From: Mesorhizobium sp. AR07
GTDB taxonomy: Bacteria > Pseudomonadota > Alphaproteobacteria > Rhizobiales > Rhizobiaceae
Assembly (NCBI RefSeq): GCF_024746815.1
Contig: NZ_CP080528.1
Span: forward strand, 372,001 to 436,000
Direction of reading: 5' to 3'
Length of the DNA stretch: 64,000 bases
Position numbers and translations under genes: made by a program. Shown in pieces: positions 36,163 to 44,735 of the stretch. The notes under the pieces are model-generated. The model did not search any database. It was not told where the DNA came from and was given only the letters and a program-made list of their open reading frames with translations. Numbering within the stretch: the stretch's first letter is position 1; each line of letters starts with the position of its first letter.

Positions 36163-36596
36163 CCTTCCTGCTCGATGTCAATGTGCTGATCGCGCTGATC
36201 GATCCTGGCCATGTCGCCCATGACGATGCGCATGGCTGGTTCGAAGTGACCGGCTACGCCGCATGGGCTACCTGTCCCATCACCGAAAACGGCGTCCTGC
36301 GCATCGTCGGCAACCAAAAATATCCTAATTCTCCCGGCTCGCCTGCAGTCGTTGCGCAAATCGTTACCAAGTTGCGAGCCCTGCATGGGCATAGCTTCTG
36401 GCCCGACGATGTGAGCCTGGTTGGCTCCGGCGACATCGATGCTGCGAAAATCCTGACCTCGGCACAGGTCACCGACACTTATCTTCTTGCGCTCGCCAAG
36501 GCGCATGGTGGCCAACTTGCGAGCTTTGACCGCAAGCTGTCGGCGGCGGCCCTGAAGAGCGGGAAGTCTTCACTGCACCTGATCACCACAAGCTAG
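36159..36596 (+). CDS. vapC: PIN-domain toxin (VapC)
   Basis: The 145-residue PIN protein starts at GTG 36159. Acidic site residues lie in FLLDVNVLIALIDPGH, CPITENGVLRIVGN and VTDTYLLALAKAHGGQLASF-DRKL. It belongs to the TA_0... VNVL-type VapC group, distinct from the one at 34277. The gene is intact and forms a two-gene operon. Confidence 0.9.
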   Translation: MTFLLDVNVLIALIDPGHVAHDDAHGWFEVTGYAAWATCPITENGVLRIVGNQKYPNSPGSPAVVAQIVTKLRALHGHSFWPDDVSLVGSGDIDAAKILTSAQVTDTYLLALAKAHGGQLASFDRKLSAAALKSGKSSLHLITTS

Positions 36597-36633
36597 ACCG
36601 CCGGGCTCTTTCTGTCAGGGTATCCCGGCAAGA

Positions 36634-36912
36634 TCAGCCGTTGAGCGCGTCCTTGATGGCTTTTGCCGGCGTGAAGGACAGCTTCTTCGAGGCGGAGATC
36701 TTGATGGTCGCGCCCGTCGACGGGTTGCGGCCCTCGCGTTCAGGTGTGTCCTTCACCTTGAATTTGCCGAAACCGGGCAGGCTCGTCTCGGCACCGCTCG
36801 CGGCCGCATCGGCGATCGCCTTGAACACGCTGTCGACGATGCTCCTGGCCTGCATCTTCGTCAGACCGTTGTCGGCTGCAATCTTGTCAGCGATCTCATT
36901 TGCGGTCGTCAT
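36634..36912 (-). CDS. hup: DNA-binding protein HU
   Basis: The 92-residue protein is a standard HU-beta type: MTTANEIADKIAADNGLTKM, then SLPGFGKFKVKDTPEREGRN-PSTGATIKI, ending FTPAKAIKDALNG. The DNA-gripping arm with RNPSTG is intact. AGGAGCACGTTCC precedes the start. It may serve as a nucleoid protein of the element. Confidence 0.95.
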   Translation of the reverse strand: MTTANEIADKIAADNGLTKMQARSIVDSVFKAIADAAASGAETSLPGFGKFKVKDTPEREGRNPSTGATIKISASKKLSFTPAKAIKDALNG

Positions 36913-37031
36913 GGAACGTGCTCCTCGCGTTGTTGCTGGTCACTGTTTGGCACACAACAACACGGGGTTGGTAGTCCGCGCGTGCGCAACGCTTGAAAAT
37001 TCCCGGAAGACTGCGCGATCGGCCTGATTTC

Positions 37032-37277
37032 CTACGGAGCCATATATCCGCGCTTACGTTTGCGGCGCTCGAGCCGGGAGAACGCTTCGTCGGAATCCGC
37101 GCGCTCATCGAAGGTTTCCATCATCACCTGGCCGTTTGTGCCGATCCGGCCCCAGTTGCGGACCAGCGACGCGCCGCCGAACAATGTCGGCTGAATGGAC
37201 AGCACATAGAACCGAGACATGTTGCGAGCCGGATCGATGCGGCGAAGATGAAGCGGTTCTGTCACAGGTTTCGGCAT
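37032..37277 (-). CDS. WGR-domain protein
   Basis: From the ATG at 37277 the protein has 81 residues. It contains the WGR core: NMSRFYVLSIQPTLFGGASL, then VRNWGRIGTNGQVMMETFDE, with RRKRKRGY at the end. WGR domains bind nucleic acid ends in PARPs; small bacterial versions are of unknown function and are common on rhizobial plasmids. It is a complete single-domain protein. Confidence 0.88.
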   Translation of the reverse strand: MPKPVTEPLHLRRIDPARNMSRFYVLSIQPTLFGGASLVRNWGRIGTNGQVMMETFDERADSDEAFSRLERRKRKRGYMAP

Positions 37278-37307
37278 AGTTGGAATCTTCGCTTCCTTTG
37301 GAAGCAA

Positions 37308-37651
37308 CGTCCAACGACTTCGATGAATCGATCACGCCTGACCGATTCATGCGGCTGATGCGCCCGGCTCAATACACCAGCTGCGCCGTGATTGTTCGCC
37401 TGAAATGTCGTGCTACGCCGATCGTGTCCAATGAGTGTTCCCAATCGGTTGCCGGTGCTTCGCAGTATTGATGGAACGCATCCGCTTGCGGTACTGTCAG
37501 CGATCGACGGCTCGCGTGTTCCCCAGCCCGAAGGGCCGCCGCCCAACTTGGTGGGCGGCGAAGCGGAGGGGCTGAACGCGCTATCCAAAACGCGCCGTAG
37601 AGAAGCCCCGGAGCTTTCACAGGGAGAGAAGTCCTTGCCCGATCGGGCAGG
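37308..37651. other. No recognisable gene
   Basis: Open frames on both strands (37369-37890 minus, 37410-37718 plus) show no family features. The DNA lies between the WGR gene and a coupling-protein remnant. Confidence 0.35.
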
Positions 37652-37800
37652 TCATTTCTTGTTCGGCCCGAACCTGTTTGTGCCAACTCGTTCAAGCATG
37701 TCGTTGCGCCGAAAGTAGATCGCGCGGCCGCAGCGCAGCGGCGGGTTGCCGGCGGTGAAGACGATCTGCTCATCGGTGCGTATTTGTATAACTTCATGAG
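37652..37800 (-). pseudogene. Type IV coupling protein (VirD4/TraG) C-terminal remnant
   Basis: The minus-strand reading is QIRTDEQIVFTAGNPPLRCG, then RAIYFRRNDMLERVGTNRFG, ending at TGA. The DEQIVFTAGNPPLR..RAIYFR pattern is the C-terminal end of VirD4/TraG-type ATPases. Everything upstream is lost. It differs from the C-terminus of the intact VirD4 at 61.5 kb, so it comes from another coupling protein. Confidence 0.4.
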
Positions 37801-37946
37801 GGGATGATCAGCGGCCGTCGAGCGATCTTCTTCGTAACGCACTGATTTATCAACACAATCTCGTGTTCCATAATGTATGTTATGCAACATCGGATTGTAG
37901 CAGCTAAGTTAAAATGTTGTCTTTTGACTCATAAGTTGCGGTTTTA

Positions 37947-37963
37947 ACCCATAAGTTGACTCG
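37947..37963. repeat. Left inverted repeat of the tniB-tniQ element
   Basis: ACCCATAAGTTGACTCG, exact inverse of 46519-46535. A related CATAAGTTG lies at 37930-37938, 20 bp away in the same direction. Confidence 0.7.
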
Positions 37964-38402
37964 TCCGCAGTCCGCTCCTTGCCCTTATTCGCCCGATCGG
38001 GCTGCCGACGTTAGCGGTACACGACAACGAGGCAATGATGCGCTGCTGTCCTCGACTGCGTGTATCACGCACCGCCCGCAATCTCTTTCGAGCCGGAACC
38101 TTGCCATTTCGCCTCAAGCAAAGCGCAGGTGCCGCCGAACCGCTCCAGAGCCGCATTGATCATCGTCACCTGATCTCGCCTCTGAAATTCATTCAACCCG
38201 AATGTCCCGCATGTCCATGCCGGAGCCGTCAATTCAGGCGATGCGGCTCGAAACTATGAGGCTCATAGCCCCCTAGACAATCATCCTGCTGGGATGTGAA
38301 ACTAGTAGCAATTTCAAATAGTTGACAATTTCGCCTCATGTCACTGGCGACAATTTGTTAGGAATTTCGTGATGTCCTGCGGCAGGATTCAAAAAGGAAT
38401 CC
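37964..38402. other. Region between the left end and tniB, no recognisable gene
   Basis: This is where tniA would be expected in a Tn5053-like order, but no integrase-like coding remains. GACAATTT occurs twice (about 38324 and 38349), flanking CGCC/GGCG arms; this could be a regulatory or resolution site. Confidence 0.4.
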
Positions 38403-39488
38403 TTGCTCCGGGGCCCCAGCATTGCAGGTCGACGACATTGGCAATCCAGAAAACCGAACTGCCGCCATCCATCCGGCGCAAGAGCCTCGCCCCTGGCCAG
38501 CAAGGTCGCGCAGGCCCGGATCCGGATGCGCAAGATGCTGGTGCCTCACCAGCGCTTCAAGAAAGGGCTGCAAGCGGCCTTGACCGAGCACATGGCTTTC
38601 TCCCCCTCGCCCAGCGCAGAGGGGACGGCGCTTATGTTCACGGGACGCTCTGGTTCAGGCAAGTCGAAGACGCTGCGCTACTACGCGAAACAGTACCCGG
38701 CCGTGCGGGACGAACCCGGCATGCACCGCCGGGTCCTCTACGTCCACGTTCCGCCCGGCGCTGACAAGTATGCGCTTCAGCGCCGCATCATGGCGGCCCT
38801 CGGCATTCCTGTAGACAAGCGCCGGACGTCCGACGAGCTTTCGCTCGACATCGCCTGGCATCTGAAGGAGCAGCGCGTCGAACTGATGATCCTCGACGAG
38901 TTCAACCACATGGTCGACAACCGCAGCAACAGGACCCAGTTCCTGGCGGCGGACGTGCTCAAGGAACTTGCCAACTGGAACTGCTGCCAGATGGTCTTCG
39001 GCGGGCTGGCGAGCTCCCTTCTGGTGCTTGAGTCCAACCACCAGCTGCTGCGGCGCACGTTCAGCCGTTTCGAGATGAAGGGCTACGATTGGAACGTCGA
39101 CGCCGAGCAGACCGAGTTCGTGCATTTTCTCGGCACCCTAGCCGACGAGATCGACTATTTCCACAGGCGGCCAGCGCTCGACGACATGGACCTGGCGGAG
39201 CGTACCTGCCGCGCTACCGGGGGTCTCGCGGGCCTTTCGAGCATCCTGACGTTCAAGGCGCTGGAGGTCGCGCTGACCATGGAATCCACGGCGCTCCTGC
39301 CGCGGCACTTCGAGGCGGCATTCGACGTCATGAAGCCCATCGGCACGAAAGGGAATCCGTTCGTTGGCAAGATTTCGAGCGTGTCGTTCCCCGAGGACTA
39401 CGACGGAAAGCGTTTCCTCGAGGACGATGAAAGGTCGGGCCTGCGGGAGAGCACATCGAAGCCGAAGAAGGCGAAGGAGGCGGCATGA
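38403..39488 (+). CDS. tniB: TniB/TnsC-like AAA+ ATPase of a transposon
   Basis: From a TTG at 38403 the protein has 361 residues. Walker A is GRSGSGKSKT (81-90) and Walker B LMILDEFNHM (161-170). The pre-domain MLVPHQRFKKGLQAALTEHM fits the TniB family. The end (SSVSFPEDYDGKRFLEDDER) should contact TniQ. TniB/TnsC ATPases activate the transposase at the target. The start is uncertain; ATG at 38526 would cut off part of the conserved region. It overlaps tniQ by four bases (39485-39488). Confidence 0.9.
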   Translation: MLRGPSIAGRRHWQSRKPNCRHPSGARASPLASKVAQARIRMRKMLVPHQRFKKGLQAALTEHMAFSPSPSAEGTALMFTGRSGSGKSKTLRYYAKQYPAVRDEPGMHRRVLYVHVPPGADKYALQRRIMAALGIPVDKRRTSDELSLDIAWHLKEQRVELMILDEFNHMVDNRSNRTQFLAADVLKELANWNCCQMVFGGLASSLLVLESNHQLLRRTFSRFEMKGYDWNVDAEQTEFVHFLGTLADEIDYFHRRPALDDMDLAERTCRATGGLAGLSSILTFKALEVALTMESTALLPRHFEAAFDVMKPIGTKGNPFVGKISSVSFPEDYDGKRFLEDDERSGLRESTSKPKKAKEAA

Positions 39489-40939
39489 CCGATCAACTGG
39501 ACCTCCCCGTCGAGTCTTTCACTGAAATGAAGGCATTCCCGCTTGCGGTCCGTCAGGTCGCCACGGAACCGAAACACGGCCTGTTCGGGAGGACGGTTGA
39601 GCGAAACCTTCGCGGCGATTTCGGCCGCTTCTGCCGGGAGATCGGCGTTCGCCCCGGACGGCAGGTGTTCAATCTTCCGGTGGAGGACGTTGCCCGTCTG
39701 TGCGTCGCCGACCTGTCGGTCCTCGAACACGCCTCTGCGCGCGTGGACGCAGGCTGGATTCACCTGCTTGGCCAGCGCTTCCGGAAGCGCGACGTTCGTT
39801 TTGGCAGTCGCCGATGGTGCCCGCAATGCCTCCGGGGATCCGGGACCCATCGCGCATGGTGGGACGTCGGCTTCGTGACGACGTGTCCGGAGCACCGATG
39901 CGCCCTCCTCGAGGCCTGCCAGTGCGGCGTCAGGCTTACCTGGCACAACTCCCCGAGCTTCTATTTCTGCGCCTGCGGCAGGGAACTGGCCTACGCGAGG
40001 ACGGAACAGGTTCCGGAGGCAGAATGCGCCTTCGACGCCTACGTCATCGGGCGCATGGATGGCGCGCGCGCCTCCGCGCCGTCGTTCCTCGACCGGGTGC
40101 CGATGGACGAAGCTGTCGAGACATGCCGCGAGATCGGCAAGTTCGCGCTCGACCCTTTCCAGACCGAGTATCCCATGGCCGGGAAAAACGGCGTCCGCAA
40201 GGTGATGAACGCGGGGCTGGCCATGGTTCTGGGCCTGCCCGACAGTTTCCAGAATCTGCTCGACCGCATCGAAGCCGAGCGTCCGAAGCAGCCGCCTGCC
40301 CCGGTGTATTCCGACGAGTTCAGATATTGGCTGGTGCACGGGCAGCCCGACGGCGTCGACGGCAACGTATCCTGGCATCTAGGCGACTGCATGCGCGAAC
40401 GGCCAGCCAAGGAGCAGGAGCCGTCGCACATGCCCTACGGCCATTTCACATACGCGGAGGCCGCCGAGCAGTGCGGCATTCCGGAGAGACGGCTGCGGTT
40501 GATCCTGCGCCAGATGCAGGCGCGCCGGCGCGAGGCCGTTTTGCCCAAGCCCAAAAGCCTCGATCCCCATACCGTCTATCGGCTTGCTTCCGACATCCGG
40601 TCCGGGAAGAGCGTCCGAGAGGTCGCGCAGGAACTCGGCGTCTCCTCGGCGGACGTCGGGGCAATGGTACGCCTGCATTTGCTGCTGACCGTCGCCGACG
40701 CGGAGCAAGGCGTGCCGTGCATCATCAGGGGAAAGGCAACCGAGTTTCTGCTGGGCTGGCTGCGGAGCAAGGCAGTGACCGACGGAACGGGTCCGGAATT
40801 GCCGCTCCCTGCCGCCGCGGCGGCTCAGGGTGTCTCGGTGGCGGATATGGTGGAGATGGTGCGCAAGGGTAGCGCGCGCGTGACAGGAGTGACGGATGGA
40901 ACAGAGCTGAGTTCGATCCTGGTCGATGTCGTGAATTGA
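39485..40939 (+). CDS. tniQ: TniQ-family target-selection protein
   Basis: The 484-residue protein has the TniQ domain at the N-terminus (FPLAVRQVATEPKHGLFGRT) with a zinc site RRWCPQCLRGSG (Cys112, Cys115) and TTCPEHRCALLEACQCG (Cys134, His137), then FYFCACGREL. The C-terminal third has helix-turn-helix features (YAEAAEQCGIPERRLRLILR; SVREVAQELGVSSADVGAMV). TniQ/TnsD proteins choose the insertion site. The last part, from YRLASDIRSGKS to the end, is partly repeated in the ORF at 41370. The gene is intact. Confidence 0.9.
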   Translation: MTDQLDLPVESFTEMKAFPLAVRQVATEPKHGLFGRTVERNLRGDFGRFCREIGVRPGRQVFNLPVEDVARLCVADLSVLEHASARVDAGWIHLLGQRFRKRDVRFGSRRWCPQCLRGSGTHRAWWDVGFVTTCPEHRCALLEACQCGVRLTWHNSPSFYFCACGRELAYARTEQVPEAECAFDAYVIGRMDGARASAPSFLDRVPMDEAVETCREIGKFALDPFQTEYPMAGKNGVRKVMNAGLAMVLGLPDSFQNLLDRIEAERPKQPPAPVYSDEFRYWLVHGQPDGVDGNVSWHLGDCMRERPAKEQEPSHMPYGHFTYAEAAEQCGIPERRLRLILRQMQARRREAVLPKPKSLDPHTVYRLASDIRSGKSVREVAQELGVSSADVGAMVRLHLLLTVADAEQGVPCIIRGKATEFLLGWLRSKAVTDGTGPELPLPAAAAAQGVSVADMVEMVRKGSARVTGVTDGTELSSILVDVVN

Positions 40940-41003
40940 AGGCTAAGAGAGGGCAGTAGCCAACGCCTGTTTCCGCCATGGTTGGGCAGGAAGGAATTGT
41001 CTT

Positions 41004-41342
41004 TTATTCGATTGCAACAGAAGTGGCTTTATCCATCTGCAAGATCGACTGCACCAAAGCCTTCTGTTCGTTCCCTCCCAGCGTCTCGCCGCTCATCAGC
41101 ATTCCATGCAGGATTTTTGCCTTGCCGCGCAGCGTTGCGAAGTCTGGACAAGGCCACGTACAGATCTTGCGGAGCGCCGTCTCTTTCGCTTTGCGCCGAG
41201 CATGGAAGTCTGCCAACTCCGAATCGGTTGCCGATCGCCCCATATGAGCGCGGTCGAGATAATGTGCGACGAGTTGCAGCCGTTCGACGGCGGTGATGTA
41301 AGCACGGTGCGCCTGCTGAATGTCGACGGGTTCACGATCCAT
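41004..41342 (-). CDS. Hypothetical protein within the transposon
   Basis: The 112-residue protein MDREPVDIQQAHRAYITAVE, then RKAKETALRKICTWPCPDFA and GMLMSGETLGGNEQKALVQS, is mostly helical and polar. I do not recognise it. It is convergent with tniQ and overlaps nothing confirmed. The composition supports a real gene; the opposite-strand frame from 41106 is a shadow up to 41369. Confidence 0.5.
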   Translation of the reverse strand: MDREPVDIQQAHRAYITAVERLQLVAHYLDRAHMGRSATDSELADFHARRKAKETALRKICTWPCPDFATLRGKAKILHGMLMSGETLGGNEQKALVQSILQMDKATSVAIE

Positions 41343-41369
41343 AAATCCGTTCCCTATTTGAAGATCGGT

Positions 41370-41780
41370 ATGAATCTTACGACACAGGAGGCGACTGCGG
41401 TTGCAAAACCTTTTGTCACGCCCGCTTTCTCACACGCGGGCATCGTCTACAGCCTAGCCGCCGACGTCAGGTCAGGGAAAAGCGTTCCGGAGGTCAGCCA
41501 GGAACTCGGCGTTTCGAGCCGTGATGTCGGGGAGTTAGCGCGTCGGCAGTGCCTGATTACCGTCGCTGGCGCTGAGCAAGGGGTACCCTGCATCATCAGA
41601 AGCAATGCGCCAGAAATTCTCATGGACTGGCTGCGGAGCAAAAAGGCATCCGACGGGGCGGAGCCGGGACTGCCGCTTCCGGCTGCAGCCGCGACTTTGA
41701 GCGTTTCGGTCGCGGAGATGGTGGAGATGGTGCGCGACGGAAGAGCGCGAGTGGCGGGATTGAAGGATGGGCCGGGTTAA
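41370..41780 (+). CDS. Partial duplicate of the TniQ C-terminus
   Basis: The 136-residue frame from the ATG at 41370 reads AGIVYSLAADVRSGKSVPEV, SQELGVSSRDVGELARRQCL, then VSVAEMVEMVRDGRARVAGL. It aligns along its length with the last 120 residues of TniQ (YRLASDIRSGKSVREVAQEL; VSVADMVEMVRKGSARVTGV) at roughly two-thirds identity by eye. It holds only the helix-turn-helix part. It could be a decayed second tniQ or a stand-alone DNA-binding protein. Confidence 0.6.
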   Translation: MNLTTQEATAVAKPFVTPAFSHAGIVYSLAADVRSGKSVPEVSQELGVSSRDVGELARRQCLITVAGAEQGVPCIIRSNAPEILMDWLRSKKASDGAEPGLPLPAAAATLSVSVAEMVEMVRDGRARVAGLKDGPG

Positions 41781-41896
41781 ATTCGATTGCCTTGCAACCA
41801 GACCGAGTTCCCTGCCAACATTGATTCTCCGCGATGCGATGGCCAGCACTTGACCTTCGCTATTTTTGCTTTACCTAATGGGTTAAGGATTTTCTG
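41781..41896 (+). promoter_or_regulatory. Upstream region of higBA with a probable promoter
   Basis: TTGACC at about 41855 and TACCTA 16 bases later form a plausible promoter just before the GTG start at 41897. The partly symmetric TTACCTAATGGGTTAAG follows and may be the antitoxin operator. Confidence 0.35.
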
Positions 41897-42232
41897 GTGG
41901 ATATTGAGTATGCAACCACGAAGCTGGAGAAACTCTGCATCAGCAGCAAGGCCTTGGTGAAGGAGTTCGGAACCGTTGTCGCTGGGGCATTTCAGAATCG
42001 CCATGCATTCCTCGCCGCAGCGCCGGCGCTGGCCGACGTCCCTACCGACAAGCCGTTCAGGCGGCACCTTCTGGAAGGCGACCGCAAAGGCCAGTGGTCC
42101 GTGGCCGTGAAGAACGGAATCTGCATCTGTCTGGTGCCGGATCACGACCCGGTACCAGAGCTGGAAAGCGGAGGCATCGACCTCAAGAAGGTCACCAAGG
42201 TAAAGATCGTTTACGTAGGGGATTACCACTGA
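41897..42232 (+). CDS. higB: HigB-like toxin (RelE superfamily)
   Basis: The 111-residue protein from GTG 41897 reads MDIEYATTKLEKLCISSKAL, then LADVPTDKPFRRHLLEGDRK, WSVAVKNGICICLVPDHDPV and KVTKVKIVYVGDYH. The ending (KIVYVGDYH) is that of HigB/plasmid killer proteins, ribosome-dependent mRNases. The stop overlaps the antitoxin start (TGATG). Toxin before antitoxin is the usual higBA order. Confidence 0.82.
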   Translation: MDIEYATTKLEKLCISSKALVKEFGTVVAGAFQNRHAFLAAAPALADVPTDKPFRRHLLEGDRKGQWSVAVKNGICICLVPDHDPVPELESGGIDLKKVTKVKIVYVGDYH

Positions 42233-43323
42233 TGGCAACTGTAACGACCAAGAAACCGGACTACATCGTTTCCCCAGGCGCAATCCTGGACGAAATCCTG
42301 GAGGAACGCGGGATCGCCAAGCAAGCGTTCGCCGAACGATGCGGGCGGACGCCTAAGTTCATCAGCGAGATCATTTCAGGAAAAGCTCCGCTCACTGAGG
42401 AGACGGCGCTCCATTTCGGCAGAGTCCTCGACATGGAACCGCTGGTCTGGGTCAATCTTGAGAGCAATTACCGATTGAAGCTGGCGGAGCGCCAGGAGGA
42501 AGAAGAGTTCGTTCGGCAGTCGGCCTGGGCGAAGAAATTTCCGGTGAAGGACATGGTCCGATACCGGATGTTCGACACCCCAAGAAGCCCAGCGGAAACA
42601 GTTCGATGCATCCTGGATTTCTTCGGGGCGGCTTCGGTCGAGGCATGCAACGACATGCTCGCCAGCCGACGGGCTTCGGTTGCCTATCGGCGGTCGCAGT
42701 CTTTCCGCGGCCACCCCGAAGCTGTCATGGCATGGCTTCATTGGGGGGCGCGCATCGCCGCGGACATTCAATGCTCCGACTACGACCCCATGAGGTTCAA
42801 GGCTTGCCTGAAGCAAGCCCGCTCGTTGACATTGTCCGGACCCGAAGAGATTCAGACCCGTCTCGGCAAGCTATGCGCCGACGCGGGTGTCGCTCTCGTG
42901 TTCTCTCCGGAGTTGCCGGGCACGAGGCTGAGCGGCGCTGCCAGGTGGGCAGGAGACACGCCTATCATCCAGCTGAGCCTTCGGCACAAGTCTGACGATC
43001 ACCTCTGGTTTACGTTCTTCCACGAGGCGGGACACATCCTGTTGCACGGCAAGAAAGGCCTGTTCATCGACGACGACAAAGGTGACATTGACGATCCTAA
43101 GGAAGCTGAAGCAAATGAATTTGCGGCGTCGAGTCTGATCCCCAAGCCAATGTGGAAATCGTTCGTTGCCAACCGATGCTTCGACGAGGCTTCCATCCGA
43201 GCATTTTCCGTGGAATGCGGCGTCGCGCCCGGCATTGCAGTCGGCCGCCTTCAATACGAGCGCGTGCTTCCCTACAACACGGCGCTGAACAGGTTGAAGC
43301 AGCGGTTCGAATGGAGCGCCTAA
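42232..43323 (+). CDS. higA: HigA-type antitoxin fused to an ImmA/IrrE metallopeptidase domain
   Basis: The 363-residue protein has an N-terminal HigA helix-turn-helix (VSPGAILDEILEERGIAKQA, FAERCGRTPKFISEIISGKA). The C-terminal ImmA/IrrE zinc peptidase domain has HEAGH (264-268) and the third-ligand region EAEANEFAAS (291-300). ImmA-type enzymes cleave repressors; joined to HigA it might respond to stress by proteolysis. The direct neighbour higB makes a toxin-antitoxin role likely. The gene is intact. Confidence 0.88.
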   Translation: MATVTTKKPDYIVSPGAILDEILEERGIAKQAFAERCGRTPKFISEIISGKAPLTEETALHFGRVLDMEPLVWVNLESNYRLKLAERQEEEEFVRQSAWAKKFPVKDMVRYRMFDTPRSPAETVRCILDFFGAASVEACNDMLASRRASVAYRRSQSFRGHPEAVMAWLHWGARIAADIQCSDYDPMRFKACLKQARSLTLSGPEEIQTRLGKLCADAGVALVFSPELPGTRLSGAARWAGDTPIIQLSLRHKSDDHLWFTFFHEAGHILLHGKKGLFIDDDKGDIDDPKEAEANEFAASSLIPKPMWKSFVANRCFDEASIRAFSVECGVAPGIAVGRLQYERVLPYNTALNRLKQRFEWSA

Positions 43324-43458
43324 GCAGACCGGAAGCCGATGTCTCTATGGCTTTATCAGGTCCCGTCAGGGGCCAACGCTGAAGGGCCATCAGCAATCTA
43401 AGTCAGTGTTCGGGAGCGCCTGCGCGCTATCCCCCCGGGGGTACTTACCGCCTGATGG

Positions 43459-43917
43459 TCACGTCAGCGACGGGAACAGACCCTGTCGGCCGTCCCCGTT
43501 CTCGCCAGCAAATGCCTGAACCCTTGCCAGAGACTCGATGCCGGATGGCGGATCGGTGTTCTCAACTACGATGAACTGTCCGATGTCCGCCAGCGACGAC
43601 AGGTGTTCGTAGAACCGCCGGCCGAGCGGCGTTGCGACGATCTGCTTCTCATACGAATCCAGTTCGCCGTACTTTTCGTAGAGCAACGGCCCGCGGTAGG
43701 TCAGCAACGGAGAATCCAAGAACACGAACCCCGGGTGCGGAAGGGATTTCTGGCGGCAGTAGATCAGCACGGCGACCTTGAGCGCGGAGTGGTAGATGGC
43801 CCTCACGCCTTTGCCGTTCTGCCGTCTCTGGTGACCGTTGACCTGGATGTCGTCTACCCCCTTATAGGCGCAGGTGATCCGCGTAGAAGTTCCCGCCCTC
43901 GTCTCGACGGATTCCAA
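43459..43917 (-). CDS. C-terminal fragment of an SMC-like ATPase
   Basis: The 152-codon frame has RRQNGKGVRAIYHSALKVAV, then HPGFVFLDSPLLTYRGPLLY and DIGQFIVVENTDPP. FVFLDSPLLTY looks like a Walker B plus D-loop of SMC/RecN-type ATPases. No Walker A part exists upstream, where the frame enters the GNAT gene with which it overlaps by 56 bp. So it is a fragment or a GNAT-linked truncated ATPase. Activity alone is unlikely. Confidence 0.5.
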   Translation of the reverse strand: MESVETRAGTSTRITCAYKGVDDIQVNGHQRRQNGKGVRAIYHSALKVAVLIYCRQKSLPHPGFVFLDSPLLTYRGPLLYEKYGELDSYEKQIVATPLGRRFYEHLSSLADIGQFIVVENTDPPSGIESLARVQAFAGENGDGRQGLFPSLT

Positions 43918-44605
43918 GCTGGGATGCTCCGTCGGATTTTAGCTTGTCGAAGAAGACATCTCGCCCGTCGATCGATACTCGCGCAACGGGATCCCGGCGG
44001 CTGTTATCGGCTTTGTTGTCGAAGATAATTCTTTGGCCGAGGTGGATGAGGCCATCCTCGCTTCTGACCGCCTTCGGCTTGAACACAGCCTGCGGCACGC
44101 TGCCTTCGGGGCTGTGTTGCTCTGGGTCGCGATACAGCGAGATCGTCACGTCTGCCTCTGTGCCCCTCTCCGGCAATTTCAGGATTTTCGGAAGCAACAT
44201 GTAGGCGTAGTTTTGGGAATATATCCGGAAGCCGATCTTCTCCCAAAAGGGTATCGAGGCCCACGGCGCACACTCAATGCCGAGTATGCAGCGACGATCG
44301 TCATCGATGGCCCTTTGCAAAGCGTCCTCTGCCAAAGCTTTGCCGTATCCAAGGTCCCTCCGGTCAGGCCGGACTTCCAGAATGCCGTTACGAATCAAAC
44401 CATAGGCAATGAACGCGACAGGCATGTCGTTCTCGATCAGGGCAATCATCTCGCCATCCGCGTGCGCGTCCTCGATCACTGATCGGTTGCAGTAGAATCC
44501 TTCGCCCGTCTCTTCTCGCTCCGCCCTCAGCCAGGCCATGATCTTCTGGAAATCGTCCTCGGATGCCTTCCGAATGATGGGGACCATTTTTATCCTCGCC
44601 GACAT
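43862..44605 (-). CDS. GNAT-family N-acetyltransferase with C-terminal extension
   Basis: From the ATG at 44605, preceded by GGAGG at eight bases, the protein has 247 residues. The GNAT core is clear: VPIIRKASEDDFQKIMAWLR, IENDMPVAFIAYGLIRNGIL, then VRPDRRDLGYGKALAEDALQ (motif A) and ASIPFWEKIGFRIYSQNYAY. About 90 extra C-terminal residues (TISLYRDPEQHSPEGSVPQA onward) are unusual. It is divergent from hipBA, with promoters in between. The substrate is unknown. Confidence 0.75.
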   Translation of the reverse strand: MSARIKMVPIIRKASEDDFQKIMAWLRAEREETGEGFYCNRSVIEDAHADGEMIALIENDMPVAFIAYGLIRNGILEVRPDRRDLGYGKALAEDALQRAIDDDRRCILGIECAPWASIPFWEKIGFRIYSQNYAYMLLPKILKLPERGTEADVTISLYRDPEQHSPEGSVPQAVFKPKAVRSEDGLIHLGQRIIFDNKADNSRRDPVARVSIDGRDVFFDKLKSDGASQLGIRRDEGGNFYADHLRL

Positions 44606-44671
44606 TGAATCTACCTCCGCGCGCGACCCACGAAGAAGCGTTCGGATCATGGCAATCGCCGCAGCTATAAT

Positions 44672-44700
44672 TTGACATCTGCGGTAATTGCCATTATAAA
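44672..44700 (+). promoter_or_regulatory. Sigma-70-type promoter of the second hipBA operon
   Basis: TTGACA (44672-44677), a 17-bp spacer and TATAAA (44695-44700), close to consensus and 35 bp upstream of the hipB-like start. Confidence 0.7.
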
Positions 44701-44735
44701 TGCACTTAACACAGTAAATCGCGTTAAATGCTATC

